Origin: Actinostola sp. cb2023
Lineage: Eukaryota > Cnidaria > Anthozoa > Actiniaria > Actinostolidae
Direction of reading: 5' to 3'
Length of the DNA: 64,000 bases
Assembly (NCBI GenBank): GCA_033675265.1
Contig: JAUJYZ010000131.1
Location: forward strand, 124,001-188,000
Part shown: piece by piece, positions 45,885-57,677 of the stretch
Numbering within the stretch: position 1 is the first letter of the stretch
Layout of the letters: every line of letters begins with the position of its first letter
Notes under the pieces: model-generated
Databases searched by the model: none
What the model was told of the DNA's origin: nothing
What the model saw: the letters and a program-made list of their open reading frames with translations, nothing else
Position numbers and translations under genes: made by a program

Positions 45885-47094
45885 TTTGCTTTGTTGCGTT
45901 TTTCCAACGTTAAAAAGTATTTGTTACTTTTTTCTCCCAGCTCGTACCATGTTGCCTTAGATCTGATTATTATACCTTCCGTTATATAGTTACTTCTTTC
46001 TTCTAAAGTTTTCAAAAGTTTGTCGTGCTTTGTGATCATATCTTCGTTGTCTTCCCATCCATTCATATTTTCGATCGTTCTAATTTCACTTTCTAACTGC
46101 TGATATATGCATCTGCGATTTCTTGCTATTGCTTTTGAAAAATATATAGAAAATTTACGAATTTCATATTTAATAAGCTCCCATCTTAGTTGCGGACTTA
46201 AGATACCTGCATCGTCTAGAGAAAGTTTAAAAGTGTTTAGTCGTTTTTTAAGCTCTGTAATATAATCCTCTCTTTCGAGAAGCGAGTTATTTAACTTCCA
46301 GAAAGAGGGTCCTCTTCTGTCTTCATGAAATGATTGTAGCTGCAATGTTATCGCTGAATGGTCTGTTGAAGGGGCTGGAATAATGTCGCAATTTTTAACA
46401 TAAGGTTGCATTTCATCAGATACAAAGAAAAAATCTAGTCTGCGGTGTAGGAATTTATTTACTCTACTAGATCGGCCTTGGGCAACACCTCTCCAAGTAA
46501 AATGTTTCAAACTTAAATTGCGCAATCTCCATATGTCACAAAGATCACATTCGAGCATGATTGATTCCATGATCTCAATAGAACATAACTTAAGAGATGG
46601 ATTGCACCCGAAGCTTCAAGATCAATATCAAATATGAAGTTAAAGTCGCCTCCCCAGATAATGAAAGTATCAATCGGACATTCAACGTTGTTAATTATTT
46701 CTAAAATCTCTTTCAAAAGAGTTACTTGCTCTTTTTCATAATTTGGAAGATATGAATTAATGAGTAAGAAATTATTACCTTGTATTTCACACAACACTAT
46801 CACATATCTCCCATTTTTATCCAAAATTTGGTCTTTGATTGAATAACTTAAATTGCTTCCAAATAAAATGGCTGTACCTTTGCTGTTGGAAGTCCCATGT
46901 GACATAACTAATTTACCCCCTATTCTTTTCGACCACTCGTTATCTACATCTGAAGTGCTATGCGTTTCTTGCATAAAGGTGATACCATTATTAGCTTCGT
47001 GTTTACTGAACCAATTGAACATCTTTCTATTCTTCTTATATTCCCTTAGGCCTCGGACGTTTAGTGATAATATTTTAAAGTTAAATTTATTCAT
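45885..47094 (-). pseudogene. LINE ORF2 AP-type endonuclease
   Basis: From the ATG at 47094 the frame reads the endonuclease blocks ILSLNVRGL, FMQETHS, NSYLPNYE and IIWGGDFNFIFD; one frameshift near 46610 moves the rest to the next frame, which carries RRLDFFFVS and STDHSAITL, the last two blocks of the family. The following coiled region (ELGEKSNKYFLTLEKRNKAK) is the linker to reverse transcriptase. This enzyme nicks target DNA to start LINE insertion. Confidence 0.85.
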
Positions 47095-47338
47095 TGAGCA
47101 TCATAATTTTTTGCTTTAGATACATGTAACTGGCAAAACTGGCAGTGGCACAAAAATAACTAAGTCTAATAGACACGTATAAACACAAACGTGGCGCTGA
47201 TTTAAACGGGACAGTCATTTTTGCGCAGATTTGTCTCCTCTCCGCCTAATCATACATTTTAAAACAATCATTTGCGCTGGTTAATGATTATATGCTTGTA
47301 TCAACAAAAATAGAGACAATCATAAATTAATTTCAATT

Positions 47339-47720
47339 CTAAATTATGAGTTCTTGACCCACCGGCCATAATTTACCTCTGATGAAGAGCTTGTCTGGCT
47401 CGGATTTGCTAAATGACGCTGGTATTTTGTTAGCGCGAGCCTTTTTAAAGGTTGACATCTGCGATTTTCGTTTCACGACCAATTCGTACGGCAGGTCAAT
47501 GAACATTTGGAAATGTGTGTCCTTGAGACGATACCCAAGGGATAGAATCTTTTCGCAATCTTTTGACCGTAAAAACCTGGCCAATATTGGTCTTGGTTTA
47601 GATCCAACTCTTTTTCCATTCCTATGTATACGCTGGATTTCCACCATGTCGTGATCACTGTACCTTAATTGGTCTCTCATAAACTCTCGTACATACGGTG
47701 GCCCATAAGGGACATCCTGT
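47339..47720 (-). pseudogene. LINE ORF1, C-terminal part
   Basis: Open frame with VREFMRDQLRYSD, IQRIHRNGKRVGSKPRPI and FSKSEPDKLFIRGKLW, the RNA-recognition and C-terminal domains of L1-type ORF1 proteins (Transposase_22 type). These proteins coat the LINE RNA. The N-terminal coiled coil is missing because the element is truncated near 47725. A 245-bp gap separates it from ORF2, as usual. Confidence 0.7.
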
Positions 47721-47742
47721 TTTTAGTATCACTTTTTGTAAT

Positions 47743-47907
47743 CTAGTCAAAATGGGCGATGAAATGGACGATCGCCCATTTTGAAATGGGCGAAAAAATG
47801 GGCGATGAAATGGGCGATCGCCCATTTTGGAATGGGCGAAAAAATGGGCGATGAAATGGGCGATTGCCCATTTTGAAATCGGCGATAAAATCGGCGATCG
47901 CCCATTT
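47743..47907. repeat. 46-bp minisatellite with palindromic core
   Basis: Three and a half units built of AATGGGCGATGAAATGGGCG and GCGATCGCCCATTTTG; the core GGGCGATCGCCC is a perfect palindrome. It ends about 60 bp upstream of the proposed start of the integrase-core gene, so it may sit in its promoter. Long open frames across it are repeat artefacts. Confidence 0.85.
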
Positions 47908-47965
47908 TTTCGCTCCTTTTGAAGCATGTGAACCACGCATGCGCTAGTAGCACGTGGTAGGCAAG

Positions 47966-49373
47966 ATGGCAGCGTCTAAGCGAAGCACTGAAAAGGTATG
48001 TTTGCTGCTATATGTAAAGTTTTTGCGCTCTTTAATTGATCAATTTTTGTTTCCCAACACCCCTAGACCATTATTAAACACGAACAAAATTATCCTGATA
48101 GGTAAAGTTGTTACTTCTCATGTTTCTGGTTTTGCTACAAACAAGGCTAATTTCGTCAAGTCTACCGGACTACATTCCTGCCCTAGAATCTCATGGTGGT
48201 GCTCGGGACAATTTGATTGTGAGTTATTTCAATCTTGGTCTAAGCTACAGTGAAATTATCTCCTTCCTGCTGCTTTGTCACGGGATACAGTTAAGTGTTA
48301 GGCAGCTTAAAAGACTGCTTTGGTCTCATGGTCTGAGAAGACGACGTCAGCATTCACCATTACCTGATGTTATAGATGCTGTTGCCGAAGAATTACAAGG
48401 GAGTGGCAGCTGCTTGGGGTACAGATCAATGCATCAAAGATTGCGTGTTAATTATGGACTTGTCGTTAACCGAGAAACCGTGCGAAAAATTATCAAGGGA
48501 TTAGATCCCGAAGGTGTTGCTTGTCGATCGCGAAAACGATTTAGACGAAGACAGTATATTTCACAAGGACCTAATTATATTTGGCACATCGACGGATACG
48601 ATAAACTCAAGCCATTTGGCTTTTGTATCCATGGTGCTATTGATGGTTATAGTCGGAGAATAATGTGGCTTGAGGTCGGACCCTCGAACAACAATCCATC
48701 TATCACAGTTCAATATTTTATTGATTGCATCCGCCAGGTAAACGGTGTTCCAACTTTAGTCAGAGGTGACTGCGGAACTGAAAACGTTCATATTGCTGCC
48801 GTCCAACGTTATCTAAGGAGGGGTAGGGATGAACAGCTCAATCAGCTTTCTGCTTGCAAAGGATTTTTGTACGGTAAATCGGTAGCGAATCAGCGTATAG
48901 AAGCATGGTGGTCTGTGCTTCGGAAGTCAAATTCTTCGTGGTGGATGAATTATTTCAAGGATATGCGAGATTCAGGGATGTTTGATAGCAGCGATCCTAT
49001 ACAAGCAAGCTGTTTACAGTTTTGTTTTATGCCAATAATCCAGAAAGAACTGCATCAGGTTGCAAAGTTATGGAATTTGCACCATATTAGGCCTTCTACA
49101 AATAGCGAATCACCGTCTGGTAGGCCAGATGTTCTCTATTTCCTTCCCGAGAAAACAGAAACAATTGACTATAAACGGGCGTTTGATCCTGTAGACATAC
49201 TAGTGGCTGAATTTGTATGCGGGGAACAGCGCCCCCCTTATGGATGCTTTACACCATTTGCAGAGTTGGCTAGAATGATTATGCTAGAACACAACTTGTT
49301 TGAACCAAGTAGTGTAGATGAAGCTAAAGACTTGTACAATCTATTGCTAATATACATTAATGAAATACCATGA
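47966..49373 (+). CDS. DDE integrase-core protein (Integrase core domain, retroviral-type fold)
   Basis: A first exon at 47966-47995 (ATG in a good context, MAASKRSTEK) can splice in frame to 48102; if that is wrong, an internal ATG at 48120 gives a start inside one long exon. The rest is uninterrupted, about 430 residues. An N-terminal helical region (VSYFNLGLSYSEII, VRQLKRLLWSHGL) resembles a helix-turn-helix. The core has Asp in YIWHIDGYDKLK, Asp in LVRGDCGTENVHI and Glu in SVANQRIEAWWSVLRK, the DDE triad. I recall such stand-alone proteins annotated as integrase core domain proteins in fish and cnidarians; whether it is a transposase or a domesticated gene is unknown. A convergent HECT gene follows. 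Confidence 0.75.
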
Positions 49374-50145
49374 TAAATTTGGTTCTTTTTCTAGTTTCCA
49401 AATTGTAACTAGGTTGTTGTCCGTTGGGTTTCACATATTAATTCAATAAAATCTTTGCGCATTCTCATTTTTCTAGATAGGTGTCCCCAATTAGCATACT
49501 ATTAAATGTAAGCTAACTAATTAAGACACATTAATAAAGTTTATTATTATTTTTTATTATTATTAGCTACAGTACCTTTTATATTAACATTGCAAAGTAT
49601 AAAGGAGGCAGGATAAGAACAGAGAGGGAGACTGAACCAAACGTATGCCCGCAAGGCATGTTGGGCTTTTACTGAGAGCTTCTAACTAATTTTCTGTTTT
49701 CATCGCCTGTATTTTAAAATCTTAATGGAACCGTCATATTCTGAAAGAAAAAAATGCTCACTTCATTGTAACAACTGTTTATTAGAAAAATCAAGCAATC
49801 ATTCAGTGGTGTTCACACTTCAATAAAACATTTATTCTTTCATAATGATCAGTTGCACAAAGCAATCAATAAAAATCAAGCAATCATTCAGTGGTGTTCA
49901 CACGTCACTGGCAAAAATATCAACTAAAGTTATTTTCAACGAATTTAATGCGTCACTGGCAACTAAATTCTCAACAAAAGCAACGTGACTAATCACTGGC
50001 AAAAACATCAACTGAAGTTCTTTTCAACGAGTCTCTCACAAACAAAACGTCGGGCACTTTATCTCAGTGAATATTCAGTACCGGGTCTATACATGTAAAT
50101 TCACTCACATACATCACTGTGCAATACAAGTACATCGGGTAGTTC
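49374..50145. other. Convergent 3' region with a retroposon tail and short tandem repeats
   Basis: At 49484-49566 GTGTCCCCAATTAGC, AATAAAG and ATT repeats form the plus-strand counterpart of the retroposon in the gypsy gag. From 49770 to 50040 a loose repeat (AATCAAGCAATCATTCAGTG; CACTGGCAAAAAT) lies in the probable 3' untranslated region of the HECT gene. Confidence 0.55.
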
Positions 50146-51269
50146 CTATACCACGGTAAATTCCCAAGCTTCCGCGCTGTTGAGTATACATGTCATCTGG
50201 CTTTGGAAATCATTATAGCTAAAGTACCCACTTGCAGGTAAATCTAGCGAGGGTGAGCAGGTGTGTGCAACTATCTCAGGTACTGTACCAACATTGCTGT
50301 GGAATATGATAGCGATCCGGTCTACCGTAATCAGGTCAGAACCAGTTACAAACCTCAGGGTTTTTCTGAGTGTGATTCCATCTGCATTCCTGATGAACCT
50401 CTTGAGGTAGGAAAGGACGGTCTTTTTACCACTGGTCAACTGGGCTTCATCATCTACTTTCATTAGAGCTAACACAGATGCAGTGGATGGAATCATGCTA
50501 CTATATAAATGATCGATGTCTTCTTTACTCACGCTTTGCCACATATTGTGACAATCAGAAAGGCCTTGACCAAACGCTAGGGCCGCCCAAGACACTTTCT
50601 GTATGAACTCTCGTCTAGAGACAGATATCAGTTGGGCCCTCAAAGATGACGGGGTAGGCATCTTCCTCAGGTTGTAAGGTTCCAGAATATCTAAAATCAT
50701 TTCTTTCACGTCTTCTGGAAAAGAAGGACCAGTTGTTATGGCCAATGCTCTCTCGAGAATAATACGCTCTTTCTCGGTATGGTAGGCAAGAAATGAAGAC
50801 ACCAGCTCGTCCTCAGTCACCGCTGTAGGACCGCAAAGTGAAGATAGCACAAATGCTTTGCATATGTGCACAGGGAATACTCCACTGACCACGAAGCCAT
50901 GGGACGCTACCCTCCCAAGAATAATTAGGACTTCTTCAGTAACCTCGGGCGTTGACATGGGGATAAACGAGCCTGCTGCTCCCTCAAACAACATGAGGTA
51001 AGCTTTCTCCCAAAACATCGTGTACAGGTCTCTTTTAAGTCCATTAAAATCTTCACCTTCTTCACCTTCGAAGGTGAAAAAAGGATAGCAATGTAGACAC
51101 AACTTCTTGTCCTTGTACATATCTGAAAGTGTTTCAAAGACATGATCCCGTCTTATGCTGATGCTTGGTGAATCCTTCATCTCTGTCATGGCTTTGAGGC
51201 AACGTCCGCTCATTGTCTGAAATATCAACCATGAGTAGAATCAGCTTAAGGATTTAAATTTAAATTTAC

Positions 51270-51275
51270 GATTTG

Positions 51276-51310
<35 letters not shown>
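51270..51310. repeat. AAT microsatellite
   Basis: About 11 AAT units in the last intron of the HECT gene, followed by ACTTTTTTGATGG; possibly another retroposon tail. Confidence 0.7.
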
Positions 51311-51311
<1 letters not shown>

Positions 51312-52222
51312 TTTTGATGGCATCTGACCATGCCATTTAAATATTGCAAATAGAGAGGGCAATTCTATATTTCTAAAAAAGACGAATCTGTCAAATTGTC
51401 AAGTGATTTTTTGGCTCTGTTGACCTACATGTATGTTCTCCCATATTGAACAATAATACAATTTGAACCAGATATTGCCTATTATAAATATAAGCAGTGC
51501 TCGCCCACGACTTTATGCCTGGCGAGCAGCTTTGTTTTGTCTAAGTGATTTATTATAGAGCCTGGAAAAGTAAAACTCAAGTGGTGCAGCACATTGGGAA
51601 ATAGGTCATATGTTTTTAGCCAATCAGAGCGTGCTTTATGACAATTATGACCAATCATCGATATGATATACGGATTCTTACCTGCTTCCTGACCTGATTT
51701 GTAGTAGAAGCTTCATCAGACAAGTTGGTTTCAACACAATCTTCACTGTACAAAGAAAGAACAGAATGAGATATTTTACTAACATCCATATTCCAATATT
51801 AAAAGCCCTTAAATCAGGGAGTTTCAAATCGGTTCTAAAATGTGCATTTTATTGTTTCACTTGAAGCAAATAAGAACAGATAATTTAGGACGAGTTTAAG
51901 CTGAAATTGAATCACAGACTATTTTACTATTTACTCCATGGGCTTCATGTGGAAGCCCAATACACGAAGCCCAATCAAGTTTAAAGATGGGCTCTTATCT
52001 TCTTTTTTTTCCACTAGGTCATAAATCGCAGGAAGTCTCATGTACTGAACACTGAAGAGCCTATATTTTGGCAGCAGTATCTTCAGCCTATCAAGAGCAT
52101 GCCCTTAGGGCATCTAGTTTATATAATGTTCATGTCCTCTCTGGGCACTTACATTTCTTTTCAATTGATATAAAAATCACAGTAAATTACTCCAACAAAA
52201 TTCAGACCTTGTACATTGTATA

Positions 52223-52481
52223 CAGCGATTTGCAAAAATTCTGTAAAAGCAATATATATCAATATATCGGGTGCATTGTGGGTAATTTCCATCATAAAAT
52301 GGCTGAATAAGCCCTCTAAAGTTCAAATTTTTCAATTGTTTTTCACATACATACTACAAAGGTTACTTGGGTTTAGATTCAGGTTTAATAATAGCTAAAA
52401 TCAAAGAATTAGGATTATGCAAATTACTATATATCGATATATCGATATATTAGGATTTTACAGAATTTTTGCAAATCGCTG
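52223..52481. mobile_element. mariner-like MITE (TTTGCAAAAATTCTG family) in HECT gene intron
   Basis: TA on both sides (52221-52222, 52482-52483). Termini CAGCGATTTGCAAAAATTCT and complement; the inner ATATATCAATATATCGGG and GTGCATTGTGGGTAATT match the copy at 18700. Non-coding. Confidence 0.85.
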
Positions 52482-54050
52482 TATATGAATTGAAATAATC
52501 GAATGCAATACAAAATTAATTGCAAGTGCATGCTTACTTATACACAAATGCTGAAAATTGTTTGTATTGCTCTTACCTGTCCTCTTCCATGATCTGAACT
52601 GGAAGTTGTTCACTTGGGATTTCCACATCTGAAATATCCATTGAAGTTATAGTATCATTGGAGGTATCCCCTTGAAGTGATGAACCAAATGTTCTGAAAC
52701 TAACCTCTGGATCTTCTAAATCTAGATGCAATGGACCATGTATTGTATTCATATGAATGATGCAGCTGTCATATCTGTCAATCTTCTCAGTAGGGGCCAA
52801 CTTCAATATAGAGCATGTTTCAGAAAGACAATACAATTGACTTAAATTTGATACACACAGTTCAAAGTGTTCAGGCTCAATATCTTGCGACCCAATCCAG
52901 TCGTATATACCTAGAGCAGTTGAATCTTTTGGAAAAAAGCGCATTAATTTTCCTTTTGAAGTGTGTTGTACTATAATCTTAACACATGCATTTTCTAGCT
53001 TGGGCTCAGGAGGAATTCGCTTCATCCTTGATTCTCTTACGCTTTCAAGCCTTTGAACCTCCTTGATTTCATTTTCAATAGCTGCTACTTCCTTTTTTTC
53101 TTTTTCTTTATCTGCCTCAAGAGACATTTGAAGAGCATTGTCTTGTTCATCTCTCAAAGCAGACCTTTCAGCTGAGTTGCCAATCAAATCAGAATGTGAC
53201 AAATTAATGTCAACATTATCACATTCATCATCTGAGCTGGACTCTATGGCTTGATACAGGTCTTGGTCATCAACTGATGTAGATGGACTTGGATGATGTT
53301 GGTTGAGATTTTGTCTCCATTTGAGGCCCTTGTTTTTGGTTTCATTTGATGTCATCTTACTCTTTGAAGACAGGTACAGTCGTAGTTTAGAAAGCCTGTG
53401 TTCTTGAATATAATTCTGTACAGTAAAATCATCAGCTACAACATCACCTTTATAGTTGATCAAATTGAAATCAAAGTCTTCTTCATTTCCATGGTATGAC
53501 TTCCCATTTTTTTAAAACAGTTTCCTTCCTTGGTCTATGAGATATGCTTTGTTGGCATATAGTGGTACTTCTAAGTCCCTCATCATACCACCTTTGTTAT
53601 ATACCACTGTTACAAACTTCTTTTTCTTCTCATCATAATGTTTCCACCCTAGGAAAACCTTTCTTGTCTTGTTTCTTGGCTTCGGTGACACTCTTTTTGC
53701 ACTGGCCTGCTTACATTCTTCTAGAAGTGTTTTTTTCTTTCCTTCCCACTCCTCAGCATTCACTTCTTTTTTACAGATGGCTCTCAAGGCATAAATATCT
53801 CCTCTTTTGGTTACACCTAGTTCTTGCAGGAGGCTATCAGGGGAAGACACAATGGCCAGACAATCCATCTGAAAATAAAAGCAATAAATTTGATCATCAT
53901 TTTGTCAAATAACTTACTTATAACAGTATACACCCTGTCAAATGCTTTCATATGGCCATGTATAACATTCTCACTTTGAACAATTTCTATTAAATTATAG
54001 AAATGTGGATACAAGCTTCAGTTACTAAAATCAGGACATCTGTTCAAGGG

Positions 54051-54483
54051 TAGCCTGATTTTCAGACGGCCATGGTCCTTTGCTCTCACTATCTCCCCCT
54101 CCCTGGCGGAGGGTAGGGTATGGTTTTTGAGCTCCCAGGTCTGGGGTATGGTATAATTTGCCTTTTTAGTCTGGGATAGGGTACGTTTTGGTCTGGTATA
54201 GGGTATGGTTTCCGCAATAACACCACTATCAGTTTACAATTCGTGTTTTGTCTTTGGCATAGCTTCAGTTGATTTCAGTCGGTGTACAGAATAGGGCATA
54301 CATTTTTAAGCTTTAGTAGTCTGGAATAGGGTATGGAAAATCAAAATTCTAGGTCTGGGATAGGGTCAGGGTTTTGAGGTGTCCGCGGCACACCCCTACC
54401 CAAAAATACCCTTAGTGACCCCCACCCCCTACCCCCCCCCCCCCCCCCCCCCCCCGGGGATGGACCGTCTCAAAATCAGGCTA
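54051..54483. mobile_element. MITE with TAGCCTGATTTTCAGACGG ends
   Basis: TAGCCTGATTTTCAGACGG at the left and CCGTCTCAAAATCAGGCTA at the right. The interior is built of GGGTAGGGTATGG/GGTCTGGGATAGGG-like repeats and a run of over 20 C near the right end. It lies in an intron of the HECT gene. Confidence 0.85.
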
Positions 54484-56065
54484 GTAAGTCAAAATATAGG
54501 CATACTAATAACAACAAAAAGGAATACGAGTATTCAGGTTGAAAATAGGGAAACTTATTATTATTGTTTTGTGCTTAAATCGGTATCCCTGTGTAGACAA
54601 TCGACCGATATAAGAAAGCCCCACAAAAAGCAAAGAAAACCGACTCAATCATATAAGCTTAAAGCTTGCTTAAATAAGTTAAGGTAGTTACTGGTCACCA
54701 AGCCATTGAAGGACACTTCTATTTTGTACATACTTACACTTTCTTCTTGGAATTTTGTGATAACATGTTCACCCAACCCTCTGCTCTTTAGAAATTCAAC
54801 AACCTGCATAAGTTATATCAAAATTAATATTAATACTATAAATATTAAAGCCGTTTTAAATAGGGAATAGGGCCAAATGATTTATAAAGACATCTCGACT
54901 CAACTCAGATCGACACACTCAAATAAATTGGTGTGCAGACTCCCTTGAGATTATGTATTTTATATGTACCGCAAACCCATTGTTCTTTGTTAGCTTCGTT
55001 CTATTGTATAACTTGGATTCTTTTGTTGTTTCTATTGAATTACGTAAGCTTTAATACACTGGAACCATGATTATGAATCGAGCTCGATCAATGACATCAA
55101 TGAAGCATCAAAGCAAAACATAAACATTATTCAGCACGCCACAGCACTTACTTAAAGAATGTTCAAGTGAGAAAGTCCGAGGATAATTATTCTAATTAGA
55201 GTTTTTTGCTTTAACACTAATTTTGAACTTCGTGCACGCTAAAACAATAGGTGACACGAAATATTGTATGGAATGTGAATATCTTTGATTTCTACTAATT
55301 AAAACAAACTGAAGACGCTTGCACTGATGCCATTAGTGTTCATTTTATCGATAGCTTCCGCATGCACTACACTTAATAGCGGAATTATGTATGGTTATGT
55401 ATTATTACTTTCCTTACACATGTACCACATGACATTAATTTCAAGTTTGCCGAATGGCCAGATACCGCGATATGGGCCGCGGAATGCACTGAGTTATTAT
55501 GTGCCAGCTTTATTAACTCCGTTACCAAACTATGCTGAGATGATACTTTGGTTGAGTTTAATGCGAATTATTCTTCTTGTATCTGCGAATGTACACGAAG
55601 AAATTTCAGTTCTTGAAAGATTGTTCCCAGATTTTGGTGGCCACAGAAATACAGGAAAGGATGTTTGGTCTGACTTAGTGACCATAGGCCCTTTATTCTG
55701 GCATCTCACAGGTGAGACTCCAGAGACCTTTGAAGCTTTATATCAACGCGCCTATCCTCTGGTCATCCAACGTCGGGATCCCAGACTGAACAAAGCACGT
55801 CCACCAAGTCGCATTCGTCCCTGCTTGTTAACACCCAGGAACCGTTTACTTATGACACTTATATGGCTGAGACAGTACTGTAAAGAAGAGCTGATTTGTG
55901 CGTTGTTCCAATTAAGCCTCACAGGCAACAGTCAGCGATGAAGTTCACCATATAGTGCCAATCCTTTGGTATTTGTTAAGGGACCAAGTCCAGTGGCCTA
56001 ATGCTGCACAGTGGTCACTGTTCAGAAATACTTGGGACTCTTTTCCTAATGCCTTAGGTGCCATC

Positions 56066-56195
56066 ATAGTTAGTAGAGGGGAATGGTTAGGAAACACGGC
56101 AAACTTCAAAGGGGATGCCTATTGTTTTGCGTTTGATGTTGAGACGGTCCGTCACGTGACCTTGACCGTGCACACATCCAGCAACATTCCAAACA
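56066..56195. repeat. Left terminal inverted repeat of the P-like element
   Basis: The outer 45 bases match the right end with only a few changes; inner matches are patchy but keep the same order, down to the ATGGCG just before or at the start of the accessory gene. A CACGTGA site lies at about 56153 and its partner at about 61707. Confidence 0.8.
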
Positions 56196-56198
56196 AAC

Positions 56199-57533
56199 AT
56201 GGCGGACGACAGCGATCTATTCCTCTTTGGAGATGATCTAGATGCTATTCTTAAGGTTTTGGAGGCCGAAGAAGATATCGATAAATACTTTGAAGAATCA
56301 GTAACTGAAGTAAGTAAAAAAATAAATGATTATGAAGAAAGCCGTTGCAAAAATGTGATGTTTACATGTGAGCATGCTATCACGATCGTTGCTAATTCAA
56401 CCCGGGTAACAACATCTCGTAGTCTCGATGTTTTAAAGTTATATACCAACGTATACATCTTCTAACCATCTAGGTACAGAAGGAAGACATTGTGTGTGAC
56501 GTTTGCCGAAAGAAATGCAAAAGCAAGAGTGGTCTGAAAAGACACATGACTTGTAAACATAAAGATGTTCGAGAAAGTATCGACGTGACGAACGAAGAGC
56601 AACAGTGCCAATTGACTGCTGATATTCTCACAAGGATGGTCAACGAAGTCAAATACCGGTTGTCAGATAACAAGGTCTTTTCCAAGAGTCTTAGAGACGA
56701 GCTAAGAGCATACAATTTTACCAGCATTGGAGAAGAAACAGAAGAATACTCTGAACTGCAAACGATTTTCAAACACTTGGTTAAAAAAAGAAATCCTGAA
56801 AAATTCTATTCAATGTACTACTCTACTGTCCCTTTGAATTCAACAAGATACTTTGTGGGATTGTCCAGGAATGCTGCTACTCTGCTTTCTACTAAACTTG
56901 CTGACCATATGTTAGCCTACAGTAAAGAGAAAGCTGAAATGACTGTCCCTACATTTAATATCAACTTGACTGATAAAGAAATGGCTGGATTGCAGTAATC
57001 TTGGAGGTTATGTTCTACACAAATTTCACAACAAGCATGCTCAACCAAAAACATGTACATCATCAGAAAGTCAGCAGTCAATGTCTGTGCTTAAAGCTGG
57101 TAAAGAGGAAGATTGCATCATGAAAGAAAGTCAAAAGCTTACTTCATCTCTTAGTCGTGGGGGTCTATGGGGAATCACAAAGGCTGCACAGACAATATTT
57201 TTAAAGACTGAACAGTATTTCAGATTCTTAACGTCTAACCTTCATTTGTCAAAGATCAATGTAAATGAAATTAGGTGTAAGGCAACTAGGGATTTGGAAG
57301 TAGTATCAGCTTATAACACAATGGTGGCTAACGCTGAGCTTAAAATAGATGATAATGTAGCCAAGGATGTTTTACAGAATATCCTGGACTTGTACATTAG
57401 AGTTCGTTCCTTTTCCTTTGCGAAAGATATTATTCAGAAGTATAAAATGCAATCAAAACGTGTTAAAGAAAAGGCACTTCGCAAGGAGATCAGCAGAGCA
57501 TCCAAGGAATCTCAAAAGGAAAGACAACCTTAG
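56199..57533 (+). CDS. C2H2-containing accessory protein of the P-like element (one frameshift)
   Basis: Exon 1 (56199-56309) encodes 37 acidic residues beginning MADDSDLFLFGDDLDAILKV and ends in phase 0 at GTAAGT. Exon 2 starts at 56474 after CATCTAG. Its first 25 residues hold one finger, CDVCRKKCKSKSGLKRHMTCKH (C-x2-C-x12-H-x4-H), followed by about 150 residues ending in MAGLQ at a TAA (56996-56998). One extra base there shifts the frame; the next frame continues LGGYVLHKF and runs to 57533 with GLWGITKAAQTIFLKTEQYF and a lysine-rich tail. I do not recognise the family beyond the finger. Its place inside the TIRs, convergent with the transposase, suggests a role in transposition or its regulation (inference). 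Confidence 0.65.
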
Positions 57534-57677
57534 GTCGCTGTTAGTACTTTTGTAAAATTATGTCAGTAAACAAAGCATTTTTAACTGCAAAGGTTTTATT
57601 TTTCATATCATCATTTTTTGTATTACTAAATATGTTGAAAATGTGTAATAAATCTATTTATAGATTCTTGAAACTTT

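Larger units (their letters stand above)
41346..47725 (-). mobile_element. L1/Tx1-like LINE, degenerate
   Basis: On the minus strand: ORF1 remnant (47720-47339), AP-type endonuclease (47094-45885), an amplified satellite inside ORF2 (45883-44350), reverse transcriptase (44424-42396), a MITE insertion (42297-41884) and a C-terminal region (41820-41380). ORF1 plus an APE-type ORF2 with SWRPISLINVD and FADD motifs points to the L1/Tx1 group. Truncated at the 5' end near 47725 and broken by several frameshifts. Confidence 0.85.
50146..54803 (-). pseudogene. SAM-UIM-UBX-like-HECT gene with one in-frame stop (G2E3-like HECT)
   Basis: Exons with consistent phases: 54803-54738 (VVEFLKSRGLG, first half of a SAM-like domain), 53868-52577 (rest of SAM, a lysine-rich FLGWKHYDEKKKKF segment, a ubiquitin-interacting motif DNALQMSLEADKEKEK, and a UBX-like domain RIPPEP...IVQHTSKGKLMRFF), 51745-51682, and 51216-50146 (HECT-like ligase domain with FEGEEGEDFNGLKRDLY and the catalytic-Cys segment HTCSPSLDLP). 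HECT enzymes pass ubiquitin through that Cys to substrates. In exon 2 a TAA at 53514-53512 interrupts LFF-KNG in the same frame. The 5' exon is not found. It may be a pseudogene, a polymorphic null allele or a sequencing error; all splice sites are intact. Confidence 0.7.

Noticed and set aside
47655..47953. Overlapping frames rich in SPISKWAIAHF-like repeats
   Set aside because: These are products of the 46-bp minisatellite.
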